Source: an uncultured Actinomycetes bacterium (GTDB taxonomy: Bacteria > Actinomycetota > Acidimicrobiia > Acidimicrobiales > Ilumatobacteraceae). Taken from it: 52,562 nt of DNA. Positions within the stretch are counted from its first letter, which is position 1. Each line of letters starts with the position of its first letter. The notes beneath the pieces were generated by a model, which did no database searches, was not told where the DNA came from, and was given only the letters and a program-made list of their open reading frames with translations. The translations under genes and the position numbers were made by a program. Positions 26,088 to 35,014 of the stretch are shown piece by piece. Location: NCBI GenBank assembly GCA_937927625.1, contig CALBSD010000024.1:1-52562 (forward strand). Reading direction: 5' to 3'.

Positions 26088-26866
26088 ACTCCGACATTGT
26101 CGCTCGTGTGATCCCATGTCTCGACGTCACGAATGGTCGAGTCGTCAAGGGTGTTAATTTTGTTGATCTGCGTGATGCGGGCGACCCCGTGGAACTAGCA
26201 GCACGTTATGACGCGCAAGGAGCTGATGAGCTCGTCTTTCTTGACATCACCGCATCCTCCGATGGTCGCGAAACGATGGTTGATGTTGTTTCTCGTACAG
26301 CGGAACAAGTCTTTATTCCGTTCACAGTGGGTGGTGGCATTCGTGAAGTGGCAGACGCGCGCAAGATGTTGCGAGCAGGCGCAGACAAAGTCAGTGTCAA
26401 CACGGCTGCAGTGCAGCGCCCAGAAGTGATAGCAGACATTGCTGCTGAATTCGGTGCGCAATGTGTTGTATGCGCCATTGATGCCAAGTGGAGCGCAGAT
26501 CGCAACAGCTGGATTGTGTATCTGCATGGTGGACGTACTGCTACTGAACTCGATGCTGTGCAGTGGGCAGAGCGAGCAGTGGCATTAGGTGCCGGTGAAA
26601 TTCTGCTGACATCAATGGACCGTGATGGCACGCGAGATGGTTTTGATATTTCCCTCACCAAAGCAGTGTCGTCTGCGGTTGGTGTTCCTGTCGTCGCAAG
26701 TGGCGGCGTGGGAACACTTGAGCACTTGGCTGGTGGAGTGATTGACGGTGGTGCAACGGGCGTTCTTGCTGCATCAATTTTCCACTTTGGTGATCACACA
26801 ATCTCTGAAGCCAAAGATGTGATGTCAGCGCGCGGGATTCGCGTGCGACCAGTTCCTGGTTCGTGA
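26084..26866 (+). CDS. hisF: Imidazole glycerol phosphate synthase, cyclase subunit
   Basis: TIM-barrel cyclase that uses HisH-derived ammonia to form IGP and AICAR, 260 aa. The catalytic Asp residues lie in IPCLDVTNGRVVKG and TSMDRDGTRDG, and the phosphate loops are VGGGIR and SGGVGTLEHL. ATGA overlap with hisA. It ends 1 bp before the stop of the convergent hydrolase, which interrupts the his run. Confidence 0.95.
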   Translation: MNSDIVARVIPCLDVTNGRVVKGVNFVDLRDAGDPVELAARYDAQGADELVFLDITASSDGRETMVDVVSRTAEQVFIPFTVGGGIREVADARKMLRAGADKVSVNTAAVQRPEVIADIAAEFGAQCVVCAIDAKWSADRNSWIVYLHGGRTATELDAVQWAERAVALGAGEILLTSMDRDGTRDGFDISLTKAVSSAVGVPVVASGGVGTLEHLAGGVIDGGATGVLAASIFHFGDHTISEAKDVMSARGIRVRPVPGS

Positions 26867-26867
26867 T

Positions 26868-27497
26868 TTAAGCGATGGCGTCGAGCGCCATCTCCAGAAT
26901 CTGATGACAAGCCTTCGGCGCATCGGCAACGATGAAGTGATCCACTCCAGGAAGATCAACCACCGTGGTGTTGGCCCAGGAACTGACTGCCTCGCGGAGA
27001 AGTGCTGGGTTGGTGAACTGGTCGTGTTCAGGTGCCAGTAAGAACTTCGGGCGGTGATTGTTTGCAGCGATGGGTGCAGAGGCCATCATCGGAAGCGGGG
27101 GAGCAATTGCCACCCATGCTGCGATAAATGGGTTGCTGACATTGAGTCCCACGACAGAACCAAATGAGTATCCCGCCATAACAATGGGGCAGTCGGGTTC
27201 CATCATGTCGGCCAATTCGCATGCAGCTGCCAGATCAAGGCGTTCGGCATCGCCGTTGTCGTAGATGCCGCCTGAATTTCCAACCCCACGGAAGTCGATC
27301 GCGATGGAGTGGCATTGGAGATTGCTGGCCGCTGTCTGAAGTGCGCGCACCACGTGATTGTGGCGGTCTCCGCCATATTCGGGATGTGGGTGGGCAATCA
27401 CAACGACTGCACATGCCGGATACTGCTCGGTACGCACAACATCGCACTCAATGGTGACCCCATCAAGGGTTTCGAGGTAAACGGTTTCGGCTCCCAC
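26868..27497 (-). CDS. Alpha/beta hydrolase
   Basis: A serine hydrolase-fold protein of 209 aa. It has the oxyanion region AHPHPEYGGDRHN, the nucleophile elbow GYSFGS, an acid in PEHDQF and the catalytic His in GVDHFIV. The family is the CocE-like/DUF-type small esterases seen in many bacteria; the substrate is unknown. I choose GTG at 27497, with TACCGT ending 8 nt upstream. The open frame continues to a TTG at 27581 that would abut hisI and is less likely. It is inserted against the direction of the his genes. Confidence 0.82.
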   Translation of the reverse strand: MGAETVYLETLDGVTIECDVVRTEQYPACAVVVIAHPHPEYGGDRHNHVVRALQTAASNLQCHSIAIDFRGVGNSGGIYDNGDAERLDLAAACELADMMEPDCPIVMAGYSFGSVVGLNVSNPFIAAWVAIAPPLPMMASAPIAANNHRPKFLLAPEHDQFTNPALLREAVSSWANTTVVDLPGVDHFIVADAPKACHQILEMALDAIA

Positions 27498-27505
27498 GGG
27501 CTCAG

Positions 27506-27515
27506 ACGGTACCGT
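27506..27515. promoter_or_regulatory. Palindromic shared -10 element (hydrolase / hisI)
   Basis: ACGGTACCGT is a perfect 10-bp palindrome, so TACCGT is read on both strands (27510-27515 plus; 27511-27506 minus) around one TA. The minus copy ends 8 nt before the hydrolase GTG. The plus copy would start hisI mRNA near 27522 with a leader of about 60 nt. Confidence 0.5.
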
Positions 27516-27581
27516 GCATATGGCGTGTGAACGCAGATTGCAGCCGTTGTGCAGCGTTGACGCAGAGAGAGGACGAATCAA

Positions 27582-27950
27582 ATGTCGCAGGAATTAGAGG
27601 GCCGCGTGATTGTGCCCACCGCCGACCAGCTTGATGCCGTCACCTTTAATTCTGATGGTCTTGTGCCCGCCATCGCGCAGTGCTCGGAGACTGGCCAGAT
27701 CTTGATGATGGCGTGGATGAGCGCTGAGTCGCTTGCCATGACCTTTGCCGAAGGCCGAATGGTTTATTGGAGCCGTAGTCGTCAGGAATTGTGGCGCAAG
27801 GGTGATACCAGTGGCGACCGTCAATTTGTTCGCGAGGCGTATTACGACTGCGATGGCGACACGTTGCTCTTCGTTGTTGAACAAGAAGGGAAGGGCGCAT
27901 GCCACACAGGTGAGCGTTCCTGCTTCTATCGATCCTTTGGTACTGAGTGA
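27582..27950 (+). CDS. hisI: Phosphoribosyl-AMP cyclohydrolase
   Basis: Zn/Mg enzyme opening the adenine ring in histidine biosynthesis, 122 aa and not fused to HisE. The family features AMVYWSRSRQELW-like segment (residues about 59-72), the Cys in YYDCDGD and the two Cys of ACHTGERSCF are present. ATG at 27582 has AGAGAGGA about 8 nt upstream. Its stop overlaps trpE by one base (TGATG). Confidence 0.95.
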   Translation: MSQELEGRVIVPTADQLDAVTFNSDGLVPAIAQCSETGQILMMAWMSAESLAMTFAEGRMVYWSRSRQELWRKGDTSGDRQFVREAYYDCDGDTLLFVVEQEGKGACHTGERSCFYRSFGTE

Positions 27951-29482
27951 TGTCGTTAGACACGGCAATCACGCCGTCGCGCGAAGAGTTCATTGAACTC
28001 GCACGTCAACACACGGTGGTGCCGGTGTGGACCCAAATCCTTGCTGACCTTGAAACTCCGGTTGCTGCATACATCAAGTTGGTCGGCGACGGTGATGGCT
28101 TCTTGCTTGAGTCAGTGGAGCATGGAGAACGTTGGAGTCGTTATTCATTTGTTGGGCGCGAACCACGTGGGACCCTCACGTTGCGCGACGGAATGTTGAC
28201 TGCAACCGGAGAGATTCCTGCGAGCGTGCCGCTTGACAAGGGAATGCTCGCTGCGATGGAAGAACTGTTGCGCATCTACCGTGCTCCTATCTTCCCTGAC
28301 TTGCCGCCGTTGCAAGGTGGCCTCATGGGGCATCTTGGTTACGACGTTGTTCGCGAGATTGAGCATCTTCCAAACACGCCTGCCGATGACCGCGGAGTGC
28401 CCGATGCTTCTATCAGCATCATCGGTTCGCTTGCGGCGTTTGATCACTGGCGCCAGCGTGTGTACTTGTTGGAGAGCGTTCCAGTTGCAGGCTTGAGCGA
28501 AGCTGAAATCGGTGCTGCCTACGACGCCGCAGTGTTGCGTGTCCATGCATCTGTGGCGGACCTTGCACGACCACTGCCTTATGTAGCGGTCGAGCCGCCA
28601 GTTGTCGGTGAGCAATTGCCTGCAGCTCGTTCATCAATGCCGGATGGGCGCTACCAGAGCGCCGTTGAAGTGGCAAAGGAATACATCCGCGCCGGAGACA
28701 TTTTCCAAGTCGTGCTTGCACAACGTTTTGAACTTGATCTCGAAGCAGATCCGTTTGATGTGTATCGCGTTTTGCGTCAAGTGAACCCCAGCCCGTACAT
28801 GTATTTCTTGAAGCAGCCTGGTCTCACCATTGTTGGTGGTTCACCAGAGCCAATGGTGCAGCTGATTAATGGTCGCGTTATCTCGCGCCCGATTGCGGGT
28901 ACTCGTAAGCGCGGAACCACCGATGAGCATGACCGCAAGTTGGCTTCAGAACTTCGTGAGAACCCGAAAGAAGTTGCCGAGCACATCATGCTGGTCGACC
29001 TTGCTCGCAACGATGTTGGTCGTGTTGCGAAATACGGTTCCGTCACCATGGATGAGTTGATGTCGTTGGAGCGTTACAGCCATGTGATGCACCTCACGTC
29101 GCAAGTATCCGGTGATCTCCGTGAAGGGCTTGGCCCCATTGATGTTTTACGTGCGACATTGCCCGCAGGAACAGTGAGTGGTGCTCCGAAAGTCCGTGCG
29201 ATGGAAATCATCGATGAACTCGAACCAGTGAAGCGTGGGCCATACGCCGGTGTTGTGGGGTACGTTGACTTCTCAGGCAACCTCGACACTGCAATTGCAA
29301 TTCGCACCATGTTCGTCGGACCAAAGGGTGCGATCTTGCAGGCAGGTGCTGGCATCGTGGCTGATAGTGACCCTAAAGATGAGGACCTTGAGTGTCATAA
29401 CAAGGTCGGTGCGCTACTTGCCACCATTCCGGCCGCAGTTCGCATGACCAAGCGTCGCCGTGAAGCGGGAACAAACGCATGA
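27950..29482 (+). CDS. trpE: Anthranilate synthase component I
   Basis: Chorismate-utilising enzyme of tryptophan biosynthesis, 510 aa. It has the N-terminal regulatory domain and the C-terminal chorismate-binding domain with SRPIAGTRKRG, the catalytic DLARNDVGRV region and the PAGTVSGAPKVRAMEI segment. ATG 27950 overlaps the hisI stop; GTG 27947 is an alternative. No trpG or attenuator leader is seen. The hisI-trpE-ygfZ order suggests a mixed amino-acid operon. Confidence 0.95.
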   Translation: MSLDTAITPSREEFIELARQHTVVPVWTQILADLETPVAAYIKLVGDGDGFLLESVEHGERWSRYSFVGREPRGTLTLRDGMLTATGEIPASVPLDKGMLAAMEELLRIYRAPIFPDLPPLQGGLMGHLGYDVVREIEHLPNTPADDRGVPDASISIIGSLAAFDHWRQRVYLLESVPVAGLSEAEIGAAYDAAVLRVHASVADLARPLPYVAVEPPVVGEQLPAARSSMPDGRYQSAVEVAKEYIRAGDIFQVVLAQRFELDLEADPFDVYRVLRQVNPSPYMYFLKQPGLTIVGGSPEPMVQLINGRVISRPIAGTRKRGTTDEHDRKLASELRENPKEVAEHIMLVDLARNDVGRVAKYGSVTMDELMSLERYSHVMHLTSQVSGDLREGLGPIDVLRATLPAGTVSGAPKVRAMEIIDELEPVKRGPYAGVVGYVDFSGNLDTAIAIRTMFVGPKGAILQAGAGIVADSDPKDEDLECHNKVGALLATIPAAVRMTKRRREAGTNA

Positions 29483-30249
29483 GTGAGATTGTCTGGGCAG
29501 ATATCGAGCGGGATGTGGTCATCGTGCAAGGCGATGATGCTGGTGCCTTTCTTCATTCGCAATTAGCAAATGACATTGCATCTCTTGCCGTCGGTGCAAG
29601 CATTCACAGCTTGTTGTTGGAACCAACTGGACAAGTCACTGCGCTTCTTCGCGTTACACGCCATGTTGACACCGTGTACACATTGGACGTTGATGCCGGT
29701 TTTGGTGAATCGCTGATCACGCGTTTGCAACGTTTCGTTCTTCGTTCAAAAGTTGCAATGCGAATGAGCGACTGGAAAGTGCGAGCGTTCCGTGGTCCTG
29801 ATGCAGTAACAGCTGTTGGGCCAGGCGTCAGACGTTCAGTTCCATATTGGGGTGGCACTGACGCCATTGATGTCATCGCTGAAGCAGGGCAGTTGCCGGT
29901 CATTGGTAGCGAGACTGAAGTTCCGCACATCGACATGTTTCGAGTGGATGCAAAGTGGCCTCGGCTCGGCATTGACATTTTGGTGGGGGATATTCCTGCC
30001 ACTACTGGCGTCGTGAGCGATGCGGTCAGCTTCAGCAAGGGGTGCTACCCAGGTCAAGAACTTGTGGAACGCATGGATTCGCGTGGGGCAGACGCACCGG
30101 TTCTTGTCGTTTCAGTTCCTCGTGACGGAGTTGGCGTGGGATCTCGGGTGCAATTCGAAGGAAAAGACGTCGGAACGGTCACTTCCATCGGATTTTCTCT
30201 TGCTTTGGCTCGTGTCGCCCGCGGTGGTTTCACTTCAAACCTGAAATAG
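29479..30249 (+). CDS. ygfZ: Folate-binding YgfZ/GcvT-like Fe-S cluster protein
   Basis: Tetrahydrofolate-dependent protein that helps maintain some Fe-S enzymes, 256 aa. It shows the diagnostic signature KGCYPGQE, with its Cys, in the C-terminal part, and a GcvT-like fold. ATGA overlap with trpE implies coupling. The gene ends 15 bp before terC. Confidence 0.9.
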   Translation: MSEIVWADIERDVVIVQGDDAGAFLHSQLANDIASLAVGASIHSLLLEPTGQVTALLRVTRHVDTVYTLDVDAGFGESLITRLQRFVLRSKVAMRMSDWKVRAFRGPDAVTAVGPGVRRSVPYWGGTDAIDVIAEAGQLPVIGSETEVPHIDMFRVDAKWPRLGIDILVGDIPATTGVVSDAVSFSKGCYPGQELVERMDSRGADAPVLVVSVPRDGVGVGSRVQFEGKDVGTVTSIGFSLALARVARGGFTSNLK

Positions 30250-30264
30250 GTAAAACTGGTACCT

Positions 30265-31260
30265 ATGTCCTCGGTAGCCCTGTTGAAAAGTGTCGTTGGG
30301 GCGGCCGAAAGTAACGGGCATGTCAATCTGGATGTGTCGGCGTGGCACTGGGCCTTTCTTCTTGGTGCCATCAGCATTCTGTTGCTCGTCGACTTACTGG
30401 TAATTCACCGGAAGGCTCACATTGTTGGAATACGGGAAGCGATCCTTGAATCTGCTGTCTGGATTGCATTTGGTGTGCTTTTTGGGCTCTTTATTTTGTG
30501 GCAATTTGGATCCGCGGCCACGGGAGAGTATTTCGGCGGCTATCTCATGGAGAAGAGCCTGAGTGTGGACAATGTCTTCATTTGGGCGATGTTGTTTACC
30601 TATTTCCAGATTCCGCGCAAATTTCAGCATCGTGTGCTGTTCTGGGGAATCTTTGGGGCTCTTGCACTTCGCTCCGCCTTCATTTTCGGTGGAATAGCAG
30701 TTATTGAGAAATTTGAATTTTCAGTACTGATCTTGGGAATATTCCTCGTGTACACGGCGTACAAGGTTCTTACATCGGATGATTCTGATATTGACTTCAA
30801 CCCATCAGATGGTCGCACTTTGCGCATCTTCCGACGATTTGTTCCATCAACGGACGAGATTCGCGGTCAAGCCTTATTTATCAAAGACAGCAAACTTGGT
30901 TTTCTTGCAACTCCGCTCTTCGCTGTCCTCGTTCTTGTGGAACTCACCGATGTTGTCTTTGCGGTGGATTCCGTGCCAGCAGTGCTGTCAGTAACAGGAG
31001 AACAATTTCTTGCTGTGGCATCCAATGTTTTTGCGATTCTCGGACTTCGCGCCCTCTATTTTCTACTTGCAGACGTTCACGCACGATTTAAGTACTTGCA
31101 GGGCGGCATCAGTGTTGTCCTCGCGTTTGTCGGAGCAAAGATGATTGTGGGCTACATCTGGAACTGGCACGTCACGACTTTGTGGTCATTGTCGGTGATT
31201 ATCGCCATTTTGACCTCTGCGGTGGGCGCCTCAATTTTTGAAAATCGTCGCCCGTCTTAG
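30265..31260 (+). CDS. TerC/Alx family membrane protein
   Basis: Integral membrane protein of 331 aa with about eight hydrophobic segments and acidic residues within them (EKSLSVDNVF and ELTDVVFAVDSVPA, the family motifs). TerC/Alx proteins are linked to metal-ion (Mn) export and tellurite resistance. The gap before it (15 bp) is too short for the yybP-ykoY riboswitch that often controls this family. Confidence 0.92.
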   Translation: MSSVALLKSVVGAAESNGHVNLDVSAWHWAFLLGAISILLLVDLLVIHRKAHIVGIREAILESAVWIAFGVLFGLFILWQFGSAATGEYFGGYLMEKSLSVDNVFIWAMLFTYFQIPRKFQHRVLFWGIFGALALRSAFIFGGIAVIEKFEFSVLILGIFLVYTAYKVLTSDDSDIDFNPSDGRTLRIFRRFVPSTDEIRGQALFIKDSKLGFLATPLFAVLVLVELTDVVFAVDSVPAVLSVTGEQFLAVASNVFAILGLRALYFLLADVHARFKYLQGGISVVLAFVGAKMIVGYIWNWHVTTLWSLSVIIAILTSAVGASIFENRRPS

Positions 31261-31277
31261 ACAGCCCCTCGTGGCAC

Positions 31278-31283
31278 TATTGT
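31278..31283 (+). promoter_or_regulatory. -10 box TATTGT for dnaG
   Basis: TATTGT ends 7 nt before the dnaG ATG at 31291, predicting a leaderless dnaG-rpoD transcript. Confidence 0.5.
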
Positions 31284-31290
31284 TCCTGCC

Positions 31291-33030
31291 ATGGGAATCG
31301 CGGAGGACGACATTCAGAAAGTGCGCTCCGCCGTCACTCTCTCTGACATCGTGTCTCCCTATGCGCAGTTGCGTCGCGCAGGTCGCGGACAAGTAGGTCT
31401 CTGTCCATTCCACTCAGAGCGCACACCGTCCTTCAGCGTGAATGATGAAACTGGTCGTTACATGTGTTTTGGATGCGGTGCGAAGGGTGACGTTTTCACT
31501 TTCGTGCAGGCAATGGAACATCTTGACTTCGTCGGATCCGTTGAACGCATCGCAGGCAAGGCCGGCATTGAACTGCACTACACATCGGGCGCAGGCAACG
31601 GCGAACGAAAGCATCGCAAAGAACTTCAAGAACTGATGGAGCGCGCAGTCGAGTGGTATCACAAGCGTTTGTTGGAATCTCCCGATGCTCGTGCAGCTCG
31701 CGAATATCTTCGCTCTCGAGGTTTGGCCGGTGATGTTGCTCGCACATACAAACTGGGGTGGGCTCCTGACGATTGGGATCAACTCTCAAAAGCTCTGAAT
31801 GCTCCAGCAGCAATGCTGAATGAAGTCGGACTTGGATTCCTAAACAAGGCAGGTCGACTGCAGGACTCATTCCGCGCTCGCGTGATGTTCCCCATCTTTG
31901 ATGAAACTGGTGCAGCGGTTGCTTTCGGTGGACGCATTTTGCCTGGTTCAACTGACCCCGCGAAATACAAGAACTCCACAGAGACTCCTATCTACATCAA
32001 GTCGCGCACCCTCTATGGTTTGAACTGGGCAAAGGGAAATGTTGTCAAGGAAGATCGCGTCATCGTGTGTGAGGGGTACACCGACGTCATCGGATTCCAC
32101 ACCAGTGGACTGGCTACAGCTGTCGCAACATGTGGTACGGCTTTAACAGAAGAGCATGTGAAGCTCATGAAGCGGTACGCACGCAATGTTGTTCTGGCAT
32201 TCGACGCTGACTCTGCGGGCCAAGGTGCGGCGGAGAAGTTTTACGCATGGGAAAAGAAGTACGACATTTCAGTGTCCGTCGCACAGTTTCCGCAAGGCAA
32301 AGACCCAGGTGAACTTGCACAGACTGACCCTGAGGCGCTGTCGAAGGCGATCGCGGGCGCAATGCCATTTCTAGGATTCCGTCTGAAGCGTTTGTTTGAT
32401 GCAAACCCGCTTCGTTCTCCTGAATCCCGTTCTCGCCTTGCGAATAAAGCAATGGAACTCATTAACGAGCATCCGGATACAAACGTGCGGCGCTTGTATG
32501 CAGGAGAAGTAGCAAGTCATACCGGACTCTCTGCAGCAGATCTCGTGAAGGTTGCAGAGCGTGGCGGCAAGATTGTTGCGGAATTTGCAGCTCCTGTTCA
32601 GCAGGCACTTGAAGGTGCCGGGTTCATTGCGATTTCCCTCCTCATCCATGAATGGGATGCCATTGCGCCGTGGCTGATTGAAGAACTCTTTGTAGACATC
32701 GCATCGCGGGAGGCATTTCGTGCATTGGCCGAATCAGATGGGGATGTCCACGCAGCCTTGCAAGTAGCAACTCCGGAAGCAGCCGAGATCATCGAACGGG
32801 CAGCGGTGTACGACGCTGAAGCAGACCCGATTGTTGAAGCAAGGTCACTGATTGCAGCCGCAGTGAGGCGTGAGCTCACAAAGCGTGGTCAAATAGCCGA
32901 TGTGGAGAGCATCCAACAGCAGCGGCAAGTGCGAATAGCCCTTGAGGATCTCGCAAAGCCCGATAAGTCGGTAGCTGCCTCGGTGCTTCTTCTGCAGTGG
33001 TTGGCACAAGTGGCTGGTGTAGTGCAGTGA
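31291..33030 (+). CDS. dnaG: DNA primase
   Basis: Primase synthesising RNA primers at the replication fork, 579 aa. The N-terminal zinc finger has Cys38, His41, Cys59 and Cys62. The catalytic domain includes the DnaG N-subdomain and the TOPRIM core VIVCEGYTDVIGF with the acidic DADSAG motif. The C-terminal third is the helicase-interacting region. Its stop overlaps the rpoD start as GTGA. The dnaG-rpoD order is the conserved macromolecular-synthesis pair, here without rpsU. Confidence 0.96.
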   Translation: MGIAEDDIQKVRSAVTLSDIVSPYAQLRRAGRGQVGLCPFHSERTPSFSVNDETGRYMCFGCGAKGDVFTFVQAMEHLDFVGSVERIAGKAGIELHYTSGAGNGERKHRKELQELMERAVEWYHKRLLESPDARAAREYLRSRGLAGDVARTYKLGWAPDDWDQLSKALNAPAAMLNEVGLGFLNKAGRLQDSFRARVMFPIFDETGAAVAFGGRILPGSTDPAKYKNSTETPIYIKSRTLYGLNWAKGNVVKEDRVIVCEGYTDVIGFHTSGLATAVATCGTALTEEHVKLMKRYARNVVLAFDADSAGQGAAEKFYAWEKKYDISVSVAQFPQGKDPGELAQTDPEALSKAIAGAMPFLGFRLKRLFDANPLRSPESRSRLANKAMELINEHPDTNVRRLYAGEVASHTGLSAADLVKVAERGGKIVAEFAAPVQQALEGAGFIAISLLIHEWDAIAPWLIEELFVDIASREAFRALAESDGDVHAALQVATPEAAEIIERAAVYDAEADPIVEARSLIAAAVRRELTKRGQIADVESIQQQRQVRIALEDLAKPDKSVAASVLLLQWLAQVAGVVQ

Positions 33031-34220
33031 CGCCACCGGCCCGCCTTCCGCCGTATCCGAATGTGGATGCAGCTGAATGGGCCACACTGATTGCCTCGCG
33101 TTCAGATGCTGGCACTGTTGATGCCAATACAGTCGCTCATGTCTTTCGAAATCTGGAACTAAATCCAGACACCATTCGTCATATTGAGTCGGTGTTACAG
33201 CAACTCAATATCTCGATCGCAACAGTTGAGCCAGATATCTCTGGTCCCATCGTTAGAAAGCCACTCCCTCGCAAAGTGGCACAACCGCGCATCATTGCAG
33301 GCGACTCAGGCGACACGGTTCGGTTGTATCTGCAAGAGATCGGGCAAATCGAACTTCTCGATGCAGAAGGTGAGCGAACACTCGGTCGAGCGATTCGTGC
33401 CATGCAGGAGGCAAAGGCGGAACAAGATACTGGGGCAATATCTGCAACGCGCAGAAGAGAATTACGAAACATCATTCGTGAAGGTGATGATGCGTTTGAA
33501 CACCTCATCACTGCGAACCTTCGCCTCGTTGTTTCCATTGCCCGTAAATATGACGGACGAGAACTCCAACTGCTTGACCTCATCCAAGAAGGCAACATTG
33601 GCCTCATGCGTGCTGCTGAGAAATACGACTGGGAAAAAGGATTCAAGTTCTCCACTTATGCAACATGGTGGATTCGTCAAGCAATGATGCGTGCGATGGC
33701 GGACCAAGGTCGCACGATTCGTGTGCCTAGCCATGTTGTTGAAATGTTGAATCGCATTACGAAAGCAGATCGCGATCTCACAGTGGAACTTGAACGTGAG
33801 CCAACGCTTGCGGAAATCTCGGAACGAACTTTGATTCCTGTCGAAAAGATTGAAGAACTTCGCCAGATCTCATCGGTCTCCATCAGCCTTGATGAACCTG
33901 TGGGGTCAGATGAAGATTCCTCGACCTGGGGCGAGCGTGTCTCTAATGGCAATGATGATGATTCGCCGATTGAGCAGGTGCAGAAGCGCCAACTCATCGC
34001 GGCCATTGAGGCAGAACTTGAACATCTTCCTGAGAGGGACCGGCGCATCCTGCAGAAACGTTTTGGTATCCACACGGATCAGCCCCTCACCTTGGATGAT
34101 GTTGCCAAAGAAGAGGGCGTCACGCGCGAAAGAATCCGCCAAATTGAGCAAAAGACCCTCGCGCGGCTTCGTCACCCCAATAACAGCCAAAGGTTGCGCA
34201 GTTTCATTGACAGCGACTAA
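33027..34220 (+). CDS. rpoD: Primary-type RNA polymerase sigma-70 factor
   Basis: A 397-aa sigma factor. Residues 10-60 look like region 1.1 (an acidic helical domain); region 1.2 starts near DTVRLYLQEIG; region 2 has LRLVVSIARKYDGRELQLLDLIQEGNIGL and the -10-reading STYATWWIRQAMMRAM; regions 3 and 4 end with VTRERIRQIEQKTLARLRHP. The 1.1 segment and complete region 2-4 order favour a primary (housekeeping) sigma over an accessory SigB type. The GTG start overlaps the dnaG stop. Confidence 0.9.
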   Translation: MTPPARLPPYPNVDAAEWATLIASRSDAGTVDANTVAHVFRNLELNPDTIRHIESVLQQLNISIATVEPDISGPIVRKPLPRKVAQPRIIAGDSGDTVRLYLQEIGQIELLDAEGERTLGRAIRAMQEAKAEQDTGAISATRRRELRNIIREGDDAFEHLITANLRLVVSIARKYDGRELQLLDLIQEGNIGLMRAAEKYDWEKGFKFSTYATWWIRQAMMRAMADQGRTIRVPSHVVEMLNRITKADRDLTVELEREPTLAEISERTLIPVEKIEELRQISSVSISLDEPVGSDEDSSTWGERVSNGNDDDSPIEQVQKRQLIAAIEAELEHLPERDRRILQKRFGIHTDQPLTLDDVAKEEGVTRERIRQIEQKTLARLRHPNNSQRLRSFIDSD

Positions 34221-34253
34221 CTGTTTCTCTGTGGTGGCAGGTACCCCCGCTGA

Positions 34254-34259
34254 TATCCT
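34254..34259 (+). promoter_or_regulatory. -10 box TATCCT for the tRNA pair
   Basis: TATCCT lies 11 nt before tRNA-Asn. The same GATATCCTGA context precedes tRNA-Val(TAC) at 43439-43444, which supports it being a tRNA promoter element. Confidence 0.5.
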
Positions 34260-34270
34260 GATATTTCCCT

Positions 34271-34346
34271 TCCGGGGTAGCTCAGTTGGCAGAGCAACGG
34301 ACTGTTAATCCGTGTGTCGTGGGTTCGAGCCCCACCCCCGGAGCCA
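34271..34346 (+). tRNA. tRNA-Asn (anticodon GTT)
   Basis: A 76-nt cloverleaf with encoded CCA. Acceptor TCCGGGG pairs with CCCCGGA. The anticodon arm ACGGA/TCCGT encloses CTGTTAA, anticodon GTT. It is followed 22 bp later by a second tRNA and probably shares its transcript. Confidence 0.97.
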
Positions 34347-34368
34347 ATTTGGTCCCTTTGGACCTCAG

Positions 34369-34445
34369 GGGCCAGTAGCTCAGTTGGTTAGAGCAGGGGA
34401 CTCATAATCCCTGGGTCGCGGGTTCGATCCCTGCCTGGCCCACCA
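34369..34445 (+). tRNA. tRNA with CAT anticodon (elongator Met or Ile2)
   Basis: A 77-nt cloverleaf with encoded CCA. Acceptor GGGCCAG pairs fully with CTGGCCC, so it is not initiator tRNA (no 1:72 mismatch). The anticodon loop is CTCATAA, anticodon CAT. Elongator Met and lysidine-modified Ile2 cannot be told apart with confidence by eye. It ends 5 bp before the convergent haem-b gene. Confidence 0.93.
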
Positions 34446-34450
34446 TTTGA

Positions 34451-35014
34451 TTATCGGGCGGCGGCGCTCTCGCGTTTTTTGCGATCGATGAAGCGCCCGG
34501 TGACTAACCGGATTCCACCGATTGCAGCACCTGTCATAGCGAGCGACATGGTGAACCCTGTGTAGAGGCGTGTGCCGACGTCACTGCCTGCGGTGAGTGA
34601 GTGCACCACGATGATACCGTACAGCGGGTACGAGAGCATATGAATACGTCGCCATGTCTCGCGACTCATCTTTTTCATCATGAGAGAAGTTGTCTCAATG
34701 GCGAGAAGTGTCCAGAATCCGATGACGCCAAGTGAGACTGCCAGTGGCTTATAACTATTCGTGAACGGCACCAAGAGGTTGACCCATTCAAAGTGGACAT
34801 ACTTGTCGGGAATGAGCGTCAACATATGGACGAGCGAGAAGAACACTGTGAGACCGCCCATCCATTGATGAAGGTCGCGTAGCCATGCGGGGCGATCCAT
34901 GCCGCGCAACACACGAGTGGTGAGTAGTACTCCCCACAAAATTGTGAACAAGATGAGGACCCAAGCAACGTTCGCAGATGCTCGAGTGAAATCCCACCAA
35001 ATGCCAGCAATCAT
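34451..35014 (-). CDS. Ferric-reductase-like transmembrane haem-b protein
   Basis: A 187-aa membrane protein with about five hydrophobic segments. Two helices each carry a pair of His spaced by 14 residues (His49/His63 in LHQWMGGLTVFFSLVH, and the pair in IHMLSYPLYGIIVVH), the bis-haem arrangement of the Ferric_reduct family. It lacks the FAD/NAD domains of full ferric reductases, like MsrQ. ATGA overlap with apbE; last gene of a four-gene operon. Confidence 0.85.
   Translation of the reverse strand: MIAGIWWDFTRASANVAWVLILFTILWGVLLTTRVLRGMDRPAWLRDLHQWMGGLTVFFSLVHMLTLIPDKYVHFEWVNLLVPFTNSYKPLAVSLGVIGFWTLLAIETTSLMMKKMSRETWRRIHMLSYPLYGIIVVHSLTAGSDVGTRLYTGFTMSLAMTGAAIGGIRLVTGRFIDRKKRESAAAR

Noticed and set aside
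30250..30264. yybP-ykoY manganese riboswitch before terC
   Set aside because: The gap is only 15 bp and ygfZ coding sequence precedes it without the conserved riboswitch motifs.
34207..34259. TTGACA at 34207 as the -35 of the tRNA-Asn promoter
   Set aside because: It lies 41 bp from the TATCCT box and inside the rpoD end; the spacing is far too long.
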